From: Willaertia magna
Taxonomy: Eukaryota > Heterolobosea > Eutetramitea > Acrasida > Naegleriidae
Assembly (NCBI GenBank): GCA_902984215.1
Contig: CADWAF010004036.1
Span: forward strand, 1 to 28,585
Direction of reading: 5' to 3'
Length of the DNA: 28,585 nucleotides
Made by a program: the position numbers and the translations under genes. The notes under the pieces are model-generated. The model saw nothing but the letters and a program-made list of their open reading frames with translations, did no database searches and was not told where the DNA came from. Positions 9,046-19,392 of this stretch are shown here, in pieces. Position 1 is the first letter of the stretch, and the number at the start of each line of letters is the position of its first letter.

Positions 9046-12000
9046 TTAAATTAAAATCAACAAGTTTACAAATAAAGATATTATCAACATCCACAAAGAA
9101 AATACCATTAAGCTGTTGCTTTCAGAAACTTTTACACTTTTGGAAAATCCTCTTGGTGGTTTAATATGTGTAGAATTAGCGGCAAAAGGTTTAGATGTTG
9201 ACACTAAAGGTTTTGGACTTGTTTTAACTGAAACCTGAGGTTGAATAACTGATTTTGATGGCTTTGGTTTGGTACTTGAAATTGTTGGTTGTGGTTGTGG
9301 TTGCACAGAAGGTTTTGGACTAGATTGAGGCTTAGTTGATGAAGATGGTTTTGGAGAATAATTTGGTGTTGGACTTGGTTTCGTAGAGTGAAGTGGTTTC
9401 AATGAGGCAGTTGGTTGAGGATATATAGATGGGCTAGGTTTTGGACTTGGCATTGGCTTCACTGAGACAGTAGGTTGTGGTTGAGGGTGCACAGATGGAC
9501 TTGGTTTTGGAGAATAGTTTGGTACTGGAGAATGGCTTGATTTTGGGCTTGGCACTGGACTTGGTTTTGGAGAAGAATGTGGTTTAAATGAGGCACTTGG
9601 TTGTGGTTGTACAGAAGGTTTTGGACTTGGTATTGGACTTGGTTGTGAACAATTTGAATTAATATTCCAGTCGCTATTACAATTGCATTGATTAGGTCCA
9701 GTACAAGAACCATGTCCTGAACAATCGTTCATTGATTCACATGATGGCAGTGAACAATTTAAATTACCCTTCCATCCTGGGTCACAATTACAAGTATTTG
9801 GTCCACTGCAAATACACCATTACCATTACAATTATTTAAAGCATCACATGAAGGTGCAGAACAATTATTGTTACCTTTCCAACCACTGTCACAAGTGCAT
9901 TGATTTGGTCCACTGCAAATACCATGATTTGAACAATTATTTCTATTGCCACAGTTGACAGTGCTGCAATTATTTCCTTCCCAACCACTACTACAATTGC
10001 AAATATTAGGTCCAACACAAAAACCATGATTGGAACAAGTATTCACACTTAAACAATTGTAAATTGAACAATTATGTTCACCCCATCCGTCATTACAAAG
10101 ACATTGATTTGGTCCAGTACAAGTACCATGTCCAGAACAGTTATCTAACTTTTCACAAGTTGGTGATGAACAGTTGGAATTTCCTTTCCAACCATCGTTA
10201 CAAGTACACGTATTTGATCCTGTGCAAGTTCCATGTCCAGAACAATTATTCATCATTTCACAACTGAAAGTGTTACAATTTAAACTTCCATTAAATCCAG
10301 AGTTACACAAACATTGATTTGGACCAACACAAATACCATTACCTGAACAATCATTAAGTAAATTACAGGAATATTCTGAACAATTAGCTCCTTTCCAACC
10401 TGCATTACAAGTACAGTTATTTGGTCCACCACATACCCCATTACCAGAACAACTATTCGTTAATTCACAGGTTGCAATACTGCAATTATTAGATCCTTGC
10501 CAACCTGGATTACAGTTACATTGGTTCGGTCCAGTACAAATTCCATGTCCAGAACAAACACTTGTATTGTTACTTGAAATTCCAAAACAAAGTGGTTCGT
10601 CACAAAATTGACCACCATAATTCAAAGTGGTACAATTACATAAATTAGGTGCAATACATTGACCATGTCCAGAACAAACATTTGATGAATTAGATGAAGT
10701 ATTATTACATACAAAATATTCACACAAAGAGCCTGTATATCCATCCTTACAGGAACATTTATCTGTTGACACGCAATTACCAACCCCATTACAAGCACTT
10801 GGATCGCTTGCTAAAGTTCCATTACATAACCTAACAGTAGTTGATATTAATCTAAGATAATTACCAGTAGTAATAAGTATTTCACCATTTGGTTTTATAG
10901 CAACCCCAAAAGGGGAGGTTAATTGAGCAGTTGTAGCTGAAATATTATCTCCATTATACCCTGAAATACTAGTTCCAGCAATTGTAATAATTATTCCATT
11001 ATTTAATATTTTACGAATTCTGTTATTAAAAGAATCAGCAATATAAATTTCACCTTTAACAGAATCATATGACACACCATTAGGGAATGATAATCTAGCT
11101 GATGTTGCCAAAAAATTATCGCCACTAAAGGTTCCAGCTCCTGAAGGTCCACTTCCAGCAATTGTAGTAATTGTTCCGTTTGTTAATATTTTACGAATTC
11201 TGCTGTTGGATGAATCGACAATTAAAATTTCACCGTTTGAATCTACAGTAACACCATAAGGATTTCTTAATTGAGCTGTTGTTGCCAAAATATTATCACC
11301 ATCATATCCCCCTGTTCCAGTACCAGCTATTGTAATAATTATTCCATTATTCAATATTTTACGAATTCTATTATTACCTGCATCAGCAATTAAAATTTCA
11401 CCATTTAAATCTACAGCAACACCATAAGGATTTTTTAATTGAGCTGTTGTTGCCAAAATATTGTCCCCGTTAAATCCCCCCGTTCCAGTACCAGCAATTG
11501 TTATAATTGTCCCATCGCTCAGTATTTTACGAATTCTATTATTACCTGTGTCAGCAATATAAACCTCATTGCTTATTGTACTAACTGTTATTCCGTAAGG
11601 ATTTTTTAATTGAGCAGCTGTTGCCAAAATATTATCACCATCATATCCTGCAGTTCCAGTACCAGCAATTGTTATAATTGTTCCATTGTTTAATATTTTA
11701 CGAATTCTATGGTTACCTGCATCAGCAATATAAATGTCATTGTTTGGTGCCGCAAACAGTCCTTTGGGATTTGATAAAGGTACCTTGGATGCCAATATGT
11801 CTTCACCACAATAATTAGTTACCCCCATTCCAGCAGTGGTAGCTATATTTCCATTTGCCAATATTTTACGAATTCTGTGATTACTTGAGTCAGCAATTAA
11901 AATCTCACCATCTTTCGTTTTCAAAGAATCTATTGGAAAATTCAACTGAGCAGTTGTTGCCAAAATGTTGTCACCATTATATCCCTTATTTGCTGTTCCA

Positions 12001-12938
12001 GCTATAGTTGTAATCAATCCAGTTGGTGGTATTTTACGAATTCTATTATTATTTGTATCAGCAACGTAAACTTCACCACTTAAAGAATCAACTCTAACGC
12101 TATTTGGAGCACTTAATTGAGCAGTTGTTGCTAAAATATTATCGCCATTGTATCCTGCAGTTCCTGTTCCAGCAATTGTTGTAATCATTCCATTTGTCAA
12201 TATCTTACGAATTCTATTATTGCTACGATCAGCAATATAGACTTCACCATTTGAGGCAACTGAAACACTGTAAGGATTAAACAAAAGGGCACTTGTAGCT
12301 AAAATGTTGTCACCATTATACCCTGCAGTTCTTGTTCCAGCAATAGTTGTAATCATTCCATTATTTAATATTTGACGAACAGCATGGCCACCCACTTCTG
12401 TAAAAAAAACTTGTCCACTGGAATCTGTTGCAATTCCAAAAGGAAAGTTTATTTGAGCAGTTGTTGCTAAAATATTATCGCCATTGTATGCTGTAGATCC
12501 TGTTCCTGCAATTGTTACAATTGTTCCATTATTTAATATTTTACGAATTCTATGGTTGCTGTAATCAGAAAATAATATTTCACCATTAGAGTCGACTGCA
12601 ATGCCAGAAGGGTTGTTTAATCGGGCATTTGTTGCTAAAATGTTGTCACCATTATACCCTGCAAATCCTGTTCCAGCAATTGTTATAATTGTTCCATTTA
12701 AGAAAATTTTTCGAATTCTGTGATTAACTGTGTCAGCAATAAAAATTTCGTCGTTGAAAATTGCTACTCCACGAGGAGCATTAACGACCGCAAGTTGAGC
12801 TTGTTCACCATCACAAACTCCAAAACCAGCAATTGTTGTAATTATTGAGTCACCAACAGAAGATGATAGAGCCTGTTTTGTAGACCAAATAATTGTCAAC
12901 AACAACACGGCACAATAAATAAAGAATAAATATTTCAT
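9046..12938 (-). CDS. NHL-repeat/EGF-repeat surface protein with Pro-rich stalk, frameshifted (about 1,300 aa)
   Basis: The first frame runs 12938 to about 9815 and the second about 9815 to 9046. I start at 12938 because that ATG follows a long A-run and opens a signal peptide (MKYLFFIYCAVLLLTIIW). An in-frame ATG at 13049 lacks both. Order: about twelve NHL repeats (enough for two six-bladed propellers), about eleven EGF-like modules of the CSGHGxCxGPNxCxCxxGW type, a Ser/Pro/Lys stalk, and a C-terminal hydrophobic tail (LMVFSLWMLIISLFVNLLILI region) acting as a membrane span or GPI signal. Inside the tenth EGF module the frame is lost: relative to sister repeats the coding strand has two extra bases (GGTGTATTTGC against GGTATTTGC), and the modules resume in another frame. 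No intron fits. This is a real broken gene, a base-calling error or an unusual recoding site. Likely role: adhesion or particle recognition. Confidence 0.75.
9140..9660 (-). repeat. Pro/Ser/Lys-rich stalk repeats (PKPSP type)
   Basis: Degenerate tandem units such as SPKPSP, QPQP and STKP, about 170 residues, link the EGF modules to the C-terminal hydrophobic anchor. This composition is typical of an extended, probably O-glycosylated, wall- or membrane-proximal stalk. Confidence 0.7.
9680..10810 (-). repeat. About eleven tandem EGF-like modules
   Basis: Units of roughly 35 residues read C-S-G-H-G-x-C-x-G-P-N-x-C-x-C-x3-W. The DNA copies are similar enough to align directly. The module near 9811-9820 contains the frameshift. 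Confidence 0.8.
10840..12850 (-). repeat. About twelve tandem NHL repeats, period about 168 bp
   Basis: Each unit of about 56 residues reads roughly EVYIADxxNNRIRKILxNGTIxTIAGTGxxGYNGDN in pieces, followed by ILATTAQL and a Gly-Val strand. Twelve units fit two six-bladed NHL propellers. The sixth is the most divergent (CGEDILASK) and the twelfth lacks the Arg-rich strand. The coding DNA is also highly similar between units, indicating recent duplication or gene conversion. Confidence 0.85.
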
Positions 12939-13291
12939 TTTTTTTTTGTTCGGTGGGTAGAAGCAGTATAAAATACACAAATCAAATACACAAATCATTA
13001 GGGGTACTCTGTTAAGAAGTACGACACCTATGGATATTTCGTATTTCACTTATCCATCAGGTTACTTTCTTTTCTTAATAGGTAATTTTAGTAATCAAAT
13101 ACCTAAAACAGTTTTGATAATATTCAATACACGCCAACCGAAAAACTCGAAAATCACGAGTAAGTAAATTGGATAGTGGTTTAACATTTTAAAAAATAGA
13201 AAAAGATACAATTTTAATATAAAAGTCAGAAGTTTATTTACAATAAATTTTTTTTTAAAAATGAAACAGTTTTCAATGAAAGCCGTTTAAA
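12939..13291. other. Intergenic region between two minus-strand genes
   Basis: The left part is the 5' flank of the NHL/EGF gene, including a probably unused in-frame ATG at 13049. The right part is the 3' flank of the PB1-like gene, with TTGTAAAT on the minus strand near 13240. No other gene is visible. Confidence 0.55.
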
Positions 13292-14104
13292 TTAAACAAT
13301 TACTTGAGTATTTTCTTTTGCTTTGTTTAATTTTTCTTTCTTTTTCTTTTCTAAATTCTTTACTTTCTTTTCCTTCTTTTCTTTCTTTTGTTCTTTCTTT
13401 TCTCTTCTTTTCTTTAATTTTTCTTCTCTCTTATTTTCTTCTTTATTATTTTCATTAAAGACTGTTGCCTCTTCTTTAATTTCTTCTTTCATTTCATTAC
13501 TTTCTTCTGAAGGAATTTCTGCCTTAATCTCTTCAATTTCTTTAATTTCCTTATCTTTCTTTTCTTTAATCTTTTTCATCTTCTTTTCTTGTTTATTATT
13601 GAAACTTTTCATTTCCTTTTGTTTCATCTTTTCTGCTCTTTTTTCTTCTCTCTTTTGTTCTCTTTCTAATTTTCTTAATAATTTCTTCTTTTCTTTTTCT
13701 TCTTTCTTTTGTTCCTCCTTTAATGCTTTCTTTTCTTCATCTTCTCTTTTGTTCGTTACTTCAACATTTAAATGATTTTCGTTCTTTTCTAATTTCTTTG
13801 CCTTCTTTCTTTCTTCTTTTTCTTCTTTAGTCAACTTGAGCTTCTTTTCTTTCATTGCATAAAGAACTAAAGGATTGAATTTTAATAATTCATTCATTAA
13901 AATCTTCCAAGATTCATCACTTGAAATTGTAATTAATTCACCATTTTCTAATTTAAACTGAATAATTAATTGTTTCTTAAAATTAAAAGTTTGACAAATA
14001 TCACGTTTTAAATCTTCTAAAGTATTATGCTTATTAATGTCAAATGGAATTTCCATTGATTTTTCTTTTAAAAAGACTGTAATCATTGCTGCTTTAATCA
14101 TCAT
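13292..14104 (-). CDS. PB1-like domain protein with Lys/Glu-rich coiled coil (270 aa)
   Basis: Residues about 7-84 look like a PB1 domain. A first strand (MITVFLKEKSMEIPF) is followed by a helix, then FKLENGELITISSDESW at about 50-66, which resembles the acidic OPCA motif. Residues 85-270 are almost only Lys, Glu and Arg with a few hydrophobics and should form a long single helix or coiled coil. PB1 domains pair with other PB1 domains in scaffolds of kinase and autophagy signalling, but no second domain shows a specific role here. Two adjacent Met codons open the frame, and the Met before Ile8 is another possible start. The coding strand is extremely purine-rich over about 560 bases. Confidence 0.6.
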   Translation of the reverse strand: MMIKAAMITVFLKEKSMEIPFDINKHNTLEDLKRDICQTFNFKKQLIIQFKLENGELITISSDESWKILMNELLKFNPLVLYAMKEKKLKLTKEEKEERKKAKKLEKNENHLNVEVTNKREDEEKKALKEEQKKEEKEKKKLLRKLEREQKREEKRAEKMKQKEMKSFNNKQEKKMKKIKEKKDKEIKEIEEIKAEIPSEESNEMKEEIKEEATVFNENNKEENKREEKLKKRREKKEQKKEKKEKKVKNLEKKKKEKLNKAKENTQVIV

Positions 14105-14576
14105 CTTGAATTGTTTTATTGAATTGTAACTATTGTTGTAATTGTTTTTTTTTGTTATTATTTGCTGAAGATCTTTGTTTCTGGGCCGTTTAAATGTTAC
14201 TTCTAAAAAGTATAATCAGAAATTTACAAGGAAATAATTTGCACATGCAAGTAATAATAAAGGTTGCAAAAAACCCTCTAAAGAGCTGAACAATTAATTA
14301 CACTACTAAACTGTTCTAATTAATGTTCCAATACATTTCCTTGTTGCTCTCTATTTTCTTGTAAATGCAAAAAATAGTGCACCAAACCTAGCTACAATTT
14401 CTAAAAATTGATTCTTTATAAACTCCCTTTAATTAATTAATTAGTAATACTTTCACAACCGGATGGAAAAACGAAAGAACACATTATCTTCCCGATAATT
14501 TTTTATCTTCTTCTACTTGTTGAAAATCACCATCATTAAGCTAACCTTAGGAAACATCTTCTTACATTAAAAAAAA
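14105..14576. other. Divergent intergenic region, 472 bp
   Basis: It holds the presumed promoters of the PB1-like gene and the S9 peptidase gene. One widely spaced inverted repeat is visible, ACAAGGAAAT at 14226-14235 and ATTTCCTTGT at 14335-14344. An ATTA-rich tract lies near 14430. No ORF or RNA gene is supported. Confidence 0.55.
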
Positions 14577-16854
14577 ATGGAGATTAAACAAATGAAAGAA
14601 AGTAACAATGATAAAAACAACAACATGTTGAATATTGACAGTACGGAAAGGAAAGAAGAAGAATTATTAAATAACACACTATTAAAATACATGTCAATAG
14701 AATCATGTGGAGGATTAAGTTTCGGTACAAACCAATTTAGTTTTATTTATAATGGAGCTGGAAATTATCAAATCTATAGTACACCGCTATTATTAAATAA
14801 AGATGAAAATAATGATGATGACAATAATTACTTTCCTTTAGCTTCAACTCGTTTAACATTTGAAATTGAAAGATGTACAGATGCTCATTTCATTCCAAAC
14901 TCACCATTTATAGTTTTTCATCAAGATAATAAGGGAGATGAGAAATTTCAATTGGGAATTATTGAAACTTATTTTCATAAAGAGTTAAAAGAAATTTCAA
15001 GTAAAAATTTAAGGATTTTTACTTGTGATAAAAATGCAAAATATTTATTACAAAAAATCGATAATGAGTTTATTTATTATTTAAGTAATAAACAATTAAT
15101 TAAAGAGTTTCATTCATCTATTAATGAAAATTACAATAATAATTTAAAGAGAAATACATTTCATTTATATAGAGTTTCAATTAAAGATTTAATTAATTGT
15201 AAAGGTGAAGAAATTGATAAAGAAAAATCAGAAATTATTTATTTTAATAATGAACCTGGAATTATACCATTTGTTGACGTTATTGAGAAAGATAGATCTA
15301 TTGTATTAAGTATGAAATATAGCACATTAGGTTGGAAATTAAAAACGTTTGATATTGGATCTAATAACATCACAGACTTAACGAATGCTAATACAAATAG
15401 ATGGAATGGTATAAGATGGTTAGATGAAAATCATTTATTAGTTACAACAGATATAATAGATAATAATTTAATGACATTTGCTATTGTTAATAAAAGTAAT
15501 CCAGGAATTGTAAATATTGTTAAAGGATTTGAAAATCAAAAATTTGAATTTCAAAATGCAATGTGTAATGAAAATGATCCTTTTGTTTACTTTATTGAAA
15601 ATAGAAATGGTTATTCAAAACTTTTTAGAGCTAAGTTTTATAGTAATGCAACGATATCAGATTTTGAAGAATTACCTTTACCTTATGATGGAAATATATT
15701 AAGGTATGACACTAGGGTATTTACACATGGTTTAGAGTTATCTCCTGATGGGAATTATTTGGCTTATACTTTAAATGCATCTAATTCTCCTTCTTGTATT
15801 TATTTATTAAATTTAAAAACGAAAAGGACAAGAAAATTAACGAATATTGAATGTGGTGGATTAATCCAAAGTGATTTTGTAAAGAGTGAATTATTTTTGT
15901 ATAAAAGTTTTGATGGAATGGAAATTCCTTATTTCCGTTATCTACCCAACAATAATAAGTTGTTGACAAGTAACGAAGAGAAGAAAGTCCCTTGCTTTTT
16001 CATTCTTCATGGTTAGTAGAATTATTATTAACAATTTAATAATTTTTAATGAAATTATAAAAGGTGGTCCAAACTCTCAATCTAAAGATGATTTCGATCC
16101 TAGAGTTCAATTCTTTTTAGAATGTGGTTTTGCAGTTGTACTACCAAATATTAGAGGAAGTAATGGGTATGGAAAGCAATATTTATTGGCAGATGAAGTT
16201 GAAAAGAGATTAGACTCTATTAAGGATATTAAATATTTAGCATTACACTTAAAAGAAAATGATCCAATGATTGACACTGAGAAAATTATTGTAATGGGAG
16301 GTAAGGCGATAATATTTATTTATTTTAATTAAACATTGATTATTTATTTACAATAACTTTCGTTAGGATCATACGGTGGATATGCAACATTATGTTCATT
16401 ATGTTTCTTCCCTGAAATGAATTGGTTGGGAGGTGTTTCAATGGTTGGAATGTCAAATCTTGTAACATTCTTACAAAACACTGCAAATTGGAGAAGAAAA
16501 AATAGAGAAGCTGAATACGGTTCATTAGATAAAGATTTAGAAGTTTTAGAAAGAGTTAGTCCAATAAATAAGGCAAGTGATTGTATAGCTCCAATTTATT
16601 TCATTCACGGAGCTTATGATGAAAGGGTAAGTCAATTAACATAACTGTAAATTAGGTTTTTACAAATTTAATTTTAATAGGTACCATTAAGTGAAACATT
16701 AAATATGTATGAAAAAGTAAAAGATAATAATCCGTTTACTACTTTATTACAATTTGAAAATGAAGGACATGGAGTTACAAATAAGGATAACAAAATTAAA
16801 AGTTATACACTAATTATTCAATGGGTTAGGAAGTTATTAAAAGAGAAACAATAA
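14577..16854 (+). CDS. S9 (prolyl oligopeptidase family) serine peptidase, 4 exons (701 aa)
   Basis: Exons are 14577-16011, 16064-16300, 16367-16626 and 16681-16854, with introns of 52, 66 and 54 bases. Joined, they give an unbroken 701-residue protein of normal S9 length. Residues 30 to about 440 form the beta-propeller (for example LSPDGNYLAYT near 403). The C-terminal third is an alpha/beta hydrolase. It has HGGP as oxyanion motif, PNIRGSNGYGKQY, the nucleophile GGSYGGY with Ser559, HGAYDERVP with Asp642, and EGHG with His674, so the triad is complete. The family cleaves short peptides or removes acylated amino acids. The pattern is closest to acylaminoacyl-peptidase/S9C, but the subfamily is uncertain. 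No signal peptide is seen, so it is probably cytosolic. All three introns fall inside catalytic motifs. Confidence 0.9.
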
Positions 16855-16972
16855 TTTTATTTAAATTTTATAATAATAAATTTACAATAACGAAGTTCCT
16901 ACAAAGACAACTGGAAGTTTTGTACAAGTTTACAATAGGATGTTTTGAATATTTAAAAAATAACTAAAAAAA

Positions 16973-18271
16973 ATGATTTTATCAGAACTAGATGATGACA
17001 CTATCGCAACGATGTTGCAATATTGTGATGTTCTGACAATTGAAAATTTTTCTCTTATAAATCAATCGTTTTATAAACTTTTTAGAAATGCTACTAATTT
17101 ACAAAGGTATAATACTTCCGTTTATCAATTATTATTAAATGTTTATAGACCATACTATGTAATTTCGGTATATGTAAATAAAACCGAGATAACTACAATT
17201 ATGTCACTTTTAAGTGAAATGTATAATTTTAAAAGGATCTCAAGAAATGAAGGAATTTTTCGGTTTTCCATTACAAAAGAAGATGACGTTTCTTTTTTTA
17301 ATCAAAATAATCAATTAAAAGAAAGTATAAGTTTAAAACAAATTATAAATTCCATTGATGTTCATACAGTATTTATTTGCGATTATAATTATTCACCATT
17401 TGATTCAGTTTACCTTAGAAAAGAAAATAGTGTTACTGAAGAAACGTTAAGAGAACTTGTTGAAAAAGAAGTTATTAATAATTTAGTAAATAAATTTGTG
17501 ACAAGCGATTCGTTGGAATTACAAAAGATTTATAAAAATAACGAAATGAAAATATTAGAATCTAAAACAAGTGACAATGAAGTATTAAATTATTTAATAA
17601 TAGAAAATAATATTTTTAAAAGAATTAGGAAATTACTTTTTCTAGAAGATAACTTTCATTTACAATTTTATTTTAGAAATATAGACAACTATAATTTAGA
17701 GCGTGTTGCCGCAAATTTTCAAATTCAACTCGTTAATGCAATGACAATGATAAATTACAATGATTTACCTATTTTACAAAAAATTAAGTTATTTGAAATA
17801 TTTGAAATTAATGAACTATTAAATCGACCACCATTATCTGATGAAGTAAAAGAATTATTTAAGATGAATAAAGATGAACTAGATGTAATTTATAATAAAT
17901 CTATTGAGGAAAAAACACTTACCTTACAATATTATGAACCATATAGTTATGAAAGGAAAGTAGATTTGGCAACTCATACAATTAAATATTATTTAAATAA
18001 TTTTGAATATTATCATTTAAAATCAATAACGACTGTTAGAGATGTGAAAGATTTTAGAAATAACAGTAATTTTATTAGTAAAGTAAATGATTTTATTTAT
18101 AAGTTACTTAATGAAACATGTTGCTGTGGAATATTAACTTGTTGTTTTAGATGTAATGTCATTTGTTGTTGTTATTGTTGCACTTGTTGTTGTTGCTATC
18201 GTTTCCCCTTAAAAGATGGCTGGACAAAACACAAATATTTTGAAAGTTTAGATTTACAATACTTGTTATAA
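16973..18271 (+). CDS. F-box-like protein with C-terminal cysteine cluster (432 aa)
   Basis: The first 45 residues (LDDDTIATMLQYCDVLTIEN and following) resemble an F-box helix set that would bind Skp1. The middle 300 residues are mixed helical and unrecognised. Residues 383-408 contain fifteen Cys in 26 positions (blocks CCC, CC, C, CCC, CC, CCCC), then a Trp/Lys-rich tail. The spacing does not match a zinc finger. It resembles Cys-rich membrane-association or palmitoylation segments. The start follows an A-run, and no intron is apparent. The upstream F-box/Rho gene also starts with an F-box-like segment, but I see no convincing homology between the rest of the two proteins. Function unknown. 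Confidence 0.55.
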   Translation: MILSELDDDTIATMLQYCDVLTIENFSLINQSFYKLFRNATNLQRYNTSVYQLLLNVYRPYYVISVYVNKTEITTIMSLLSEMYNFKRISRNEGIFRFSITKEDDVSFFNQNNQLKESISLKQIINSIDVHTVFICDYNYSPFDSVYLRKENSVTEETLRELVEKEVINNLVNKFVTSDSLELQKIYKNNEMKILESKTSDNEVLNYLIIENNIFKRIRKLLFLEDNFHLQFYFRNIDNYNLERVAANFQIQLVNAMTMINYNDLPILQKIKLFEIFEINELLNRPPLSDEVKELFKMNKDELDVIYNKSIEEKTLTLQYYEPYSYERKVDLATHTIKYYLNNFEYYHLKSITTVRDVKDFRNNSNFISKVNDFIYKLLNETCCCGILTCCFRCNVICCCYCCTCCCCYRFPLKDGWTKHKYFESLDLQYLL

Positions 18272-18287
18272 TTTATTACAAAATATT

Positions 18288-18350
18288 TTATAACCCTTAA
18301 TAACTATTATAAATTATTTATAACCCTCGATAATAATTATTATAACTAAT
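18288..18350. repeat. Two imperfect 30-bp direct repeats
   Basis: TTATAACCC begins at 18288 and again at 18318, each followed by a TAAT/TATTATAA-rich segment. They lie in the 3' flank of the F-box-like gene, just before a TATTGTAAAA element and the leader of the RJL gene. Confidence 0.5.
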
Positions 18351-18417
18351 TATTGTAAAATAATTTTAGACTAAAAACCATTCAAAGCGAACAGACACTT
18401 TTAAGTTTGTAAAAAAA

Positions 18418-19216
18418 ATGATGAACGGCGGGAGAAGTTTCCAAAACATTATGGATAAAGATATAGGGCAGATATCGGGAGTAACGAGGAATAAAGAATC
18501 AAGGAAAGAATTACTACAAAGGTTACCTAAACCTAATTTTTTAAGAGTTAAAGTTATAAGTATGGGAGAATCAGAAACGGGGAAGAGTTGTTTAATAAAA
18601 CGATATTGCGAAGAAAAGGTAAGGCTTTATTCAAAGCTTTAAAGGTAGATTAAGATTTTAAAAGTTTCATCCGAAATATAATGGTACAACGGGAGTTGAT
18701 TTTGGAGTAAAGAAAGTGTTAATAGATGGAAAAGAAGTAAGAGTAAATTTTTGGGATCTAAGTGGACAGCCAGAATTCTTTGAAGTAAGGAATGAATTTT
18801 ATAAAGATACTCAAGGGGTAAGGATTTTCATTTAAACTTTAATTTACATTTGTTAAGGCTATACTGGTATATGATGTCACTTCTAGAAAAACATTTGAGG
18901 CTTTGGATTCTTGGATGGCTGAATCGTCAAAGTATGGAGCTAAAAGTATTGTTGTTGTAGTTTGTGGGAATAAAATAGATGAAAAGAACAGAGCTGTAAG
19001 TGAAAAGGATGGAAGAGATTGGGCAACGAAAAATGGTTTAATGTAAGTAGAATTTATCAAACTCTTGAACTGATCAAAAACAATTATGACATTTACTAAT
19101 GCCTCAACATTAACAACCCTAGATTTTTTGAAACGAGTGCTTCTTCGGGAGAAAACGTTCAATTAGTTTTTGATACTTTATTCAGAGAAGTTATTAAGAA
19201 CGTACTTAACAATTAA
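18418..19216 (+). CDS. RJL-family small GTPase (DNAJC27/RBJ-like, no J domain), 4 exons (210 aa)
   Basis: Exons are 18418-18618, 18665-18817, 18858-19042 and 19123-19216, with introns of 46, 40 and 80 bases. The spliced protein carries the family marks RVKVISMG, the P-loop GESETGKS (50-57), IKRYCE, TTGVDFG, WDLSGQPEFFEVRNEFYKDT (97-116), ILVYDV, GNKID (155-159) and FFETSA. This matches the RJL family, whose animal members (DNAJC27) carry a C-terminal J domain. Here the protein ends right after the GTPase fold, as in many protist members. There is no C-terminal Cys, so it is not prenylated, which is normal for RJL. Gln102 at the Ras Gln61 position is present. Role in the cell is poorly defined; association with cilia and flagella is an inference from the family's species distribution. 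Confidence 0.9.
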
Positions 19217-19351
19217 CAAGAACCACAAACAGCAACATCTATCCACCCACATTAATAGTTATCTATTTGTAATTTAATATTTGTAATCTATTTCGACAAA
19301 CCCCAACTGACAACAGCAAATGTAAATAACAATTTGGGTTTTCCCTCTCTT

Positions 19352-19359
19352 TTTGGCGC
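19352..19359 (+). promoter_or_regulatory. Candidate E2F/DP site TTTGGCGC
   Basis: TTTGGCGC is an exact match to the E2F consensus TTTSSCGC. It sits about 33 bases before the ATG of the CAF-1 p60 gene, in a very AT-poor-for-C/G neighbourhood where GGCGCC stands out. CAF-1 subunits are S-phase genes and known E2F targets in animals and plants. That this organism uses it is inference. Confidence 0.5.
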
Positions 19360-19392
19360 CTAAAAGTTCAGTTTAAAAATTTAGAGAAAAAA

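Noticed and set aside
9680..9830. An intron explaining the frame change in the surface protein
   Set aside because: Candidate GT-AG pairs are either 10 to 18 bases long or restore the wrong frame.
10840..12850. Regularly spaced DNA repeats as a satellite or CRISPR-like array
   Set aside because: The units are in frame and encode NHL blades.
12936..13049. Upstream ATG at 13049 for the NHL/EGF protein
   Set aside because: It would bury the signal peptide behind 37 residues and lacks the A-run seen before the ATG at 12938.
13323..13775. Plus-strand open frame rich in Ser and Phe
   Set aside because: It is the antisense of the Lys/Glu-rich tail of the PB1-like gene; the composition is a by-product of purine bias and no domain is present.
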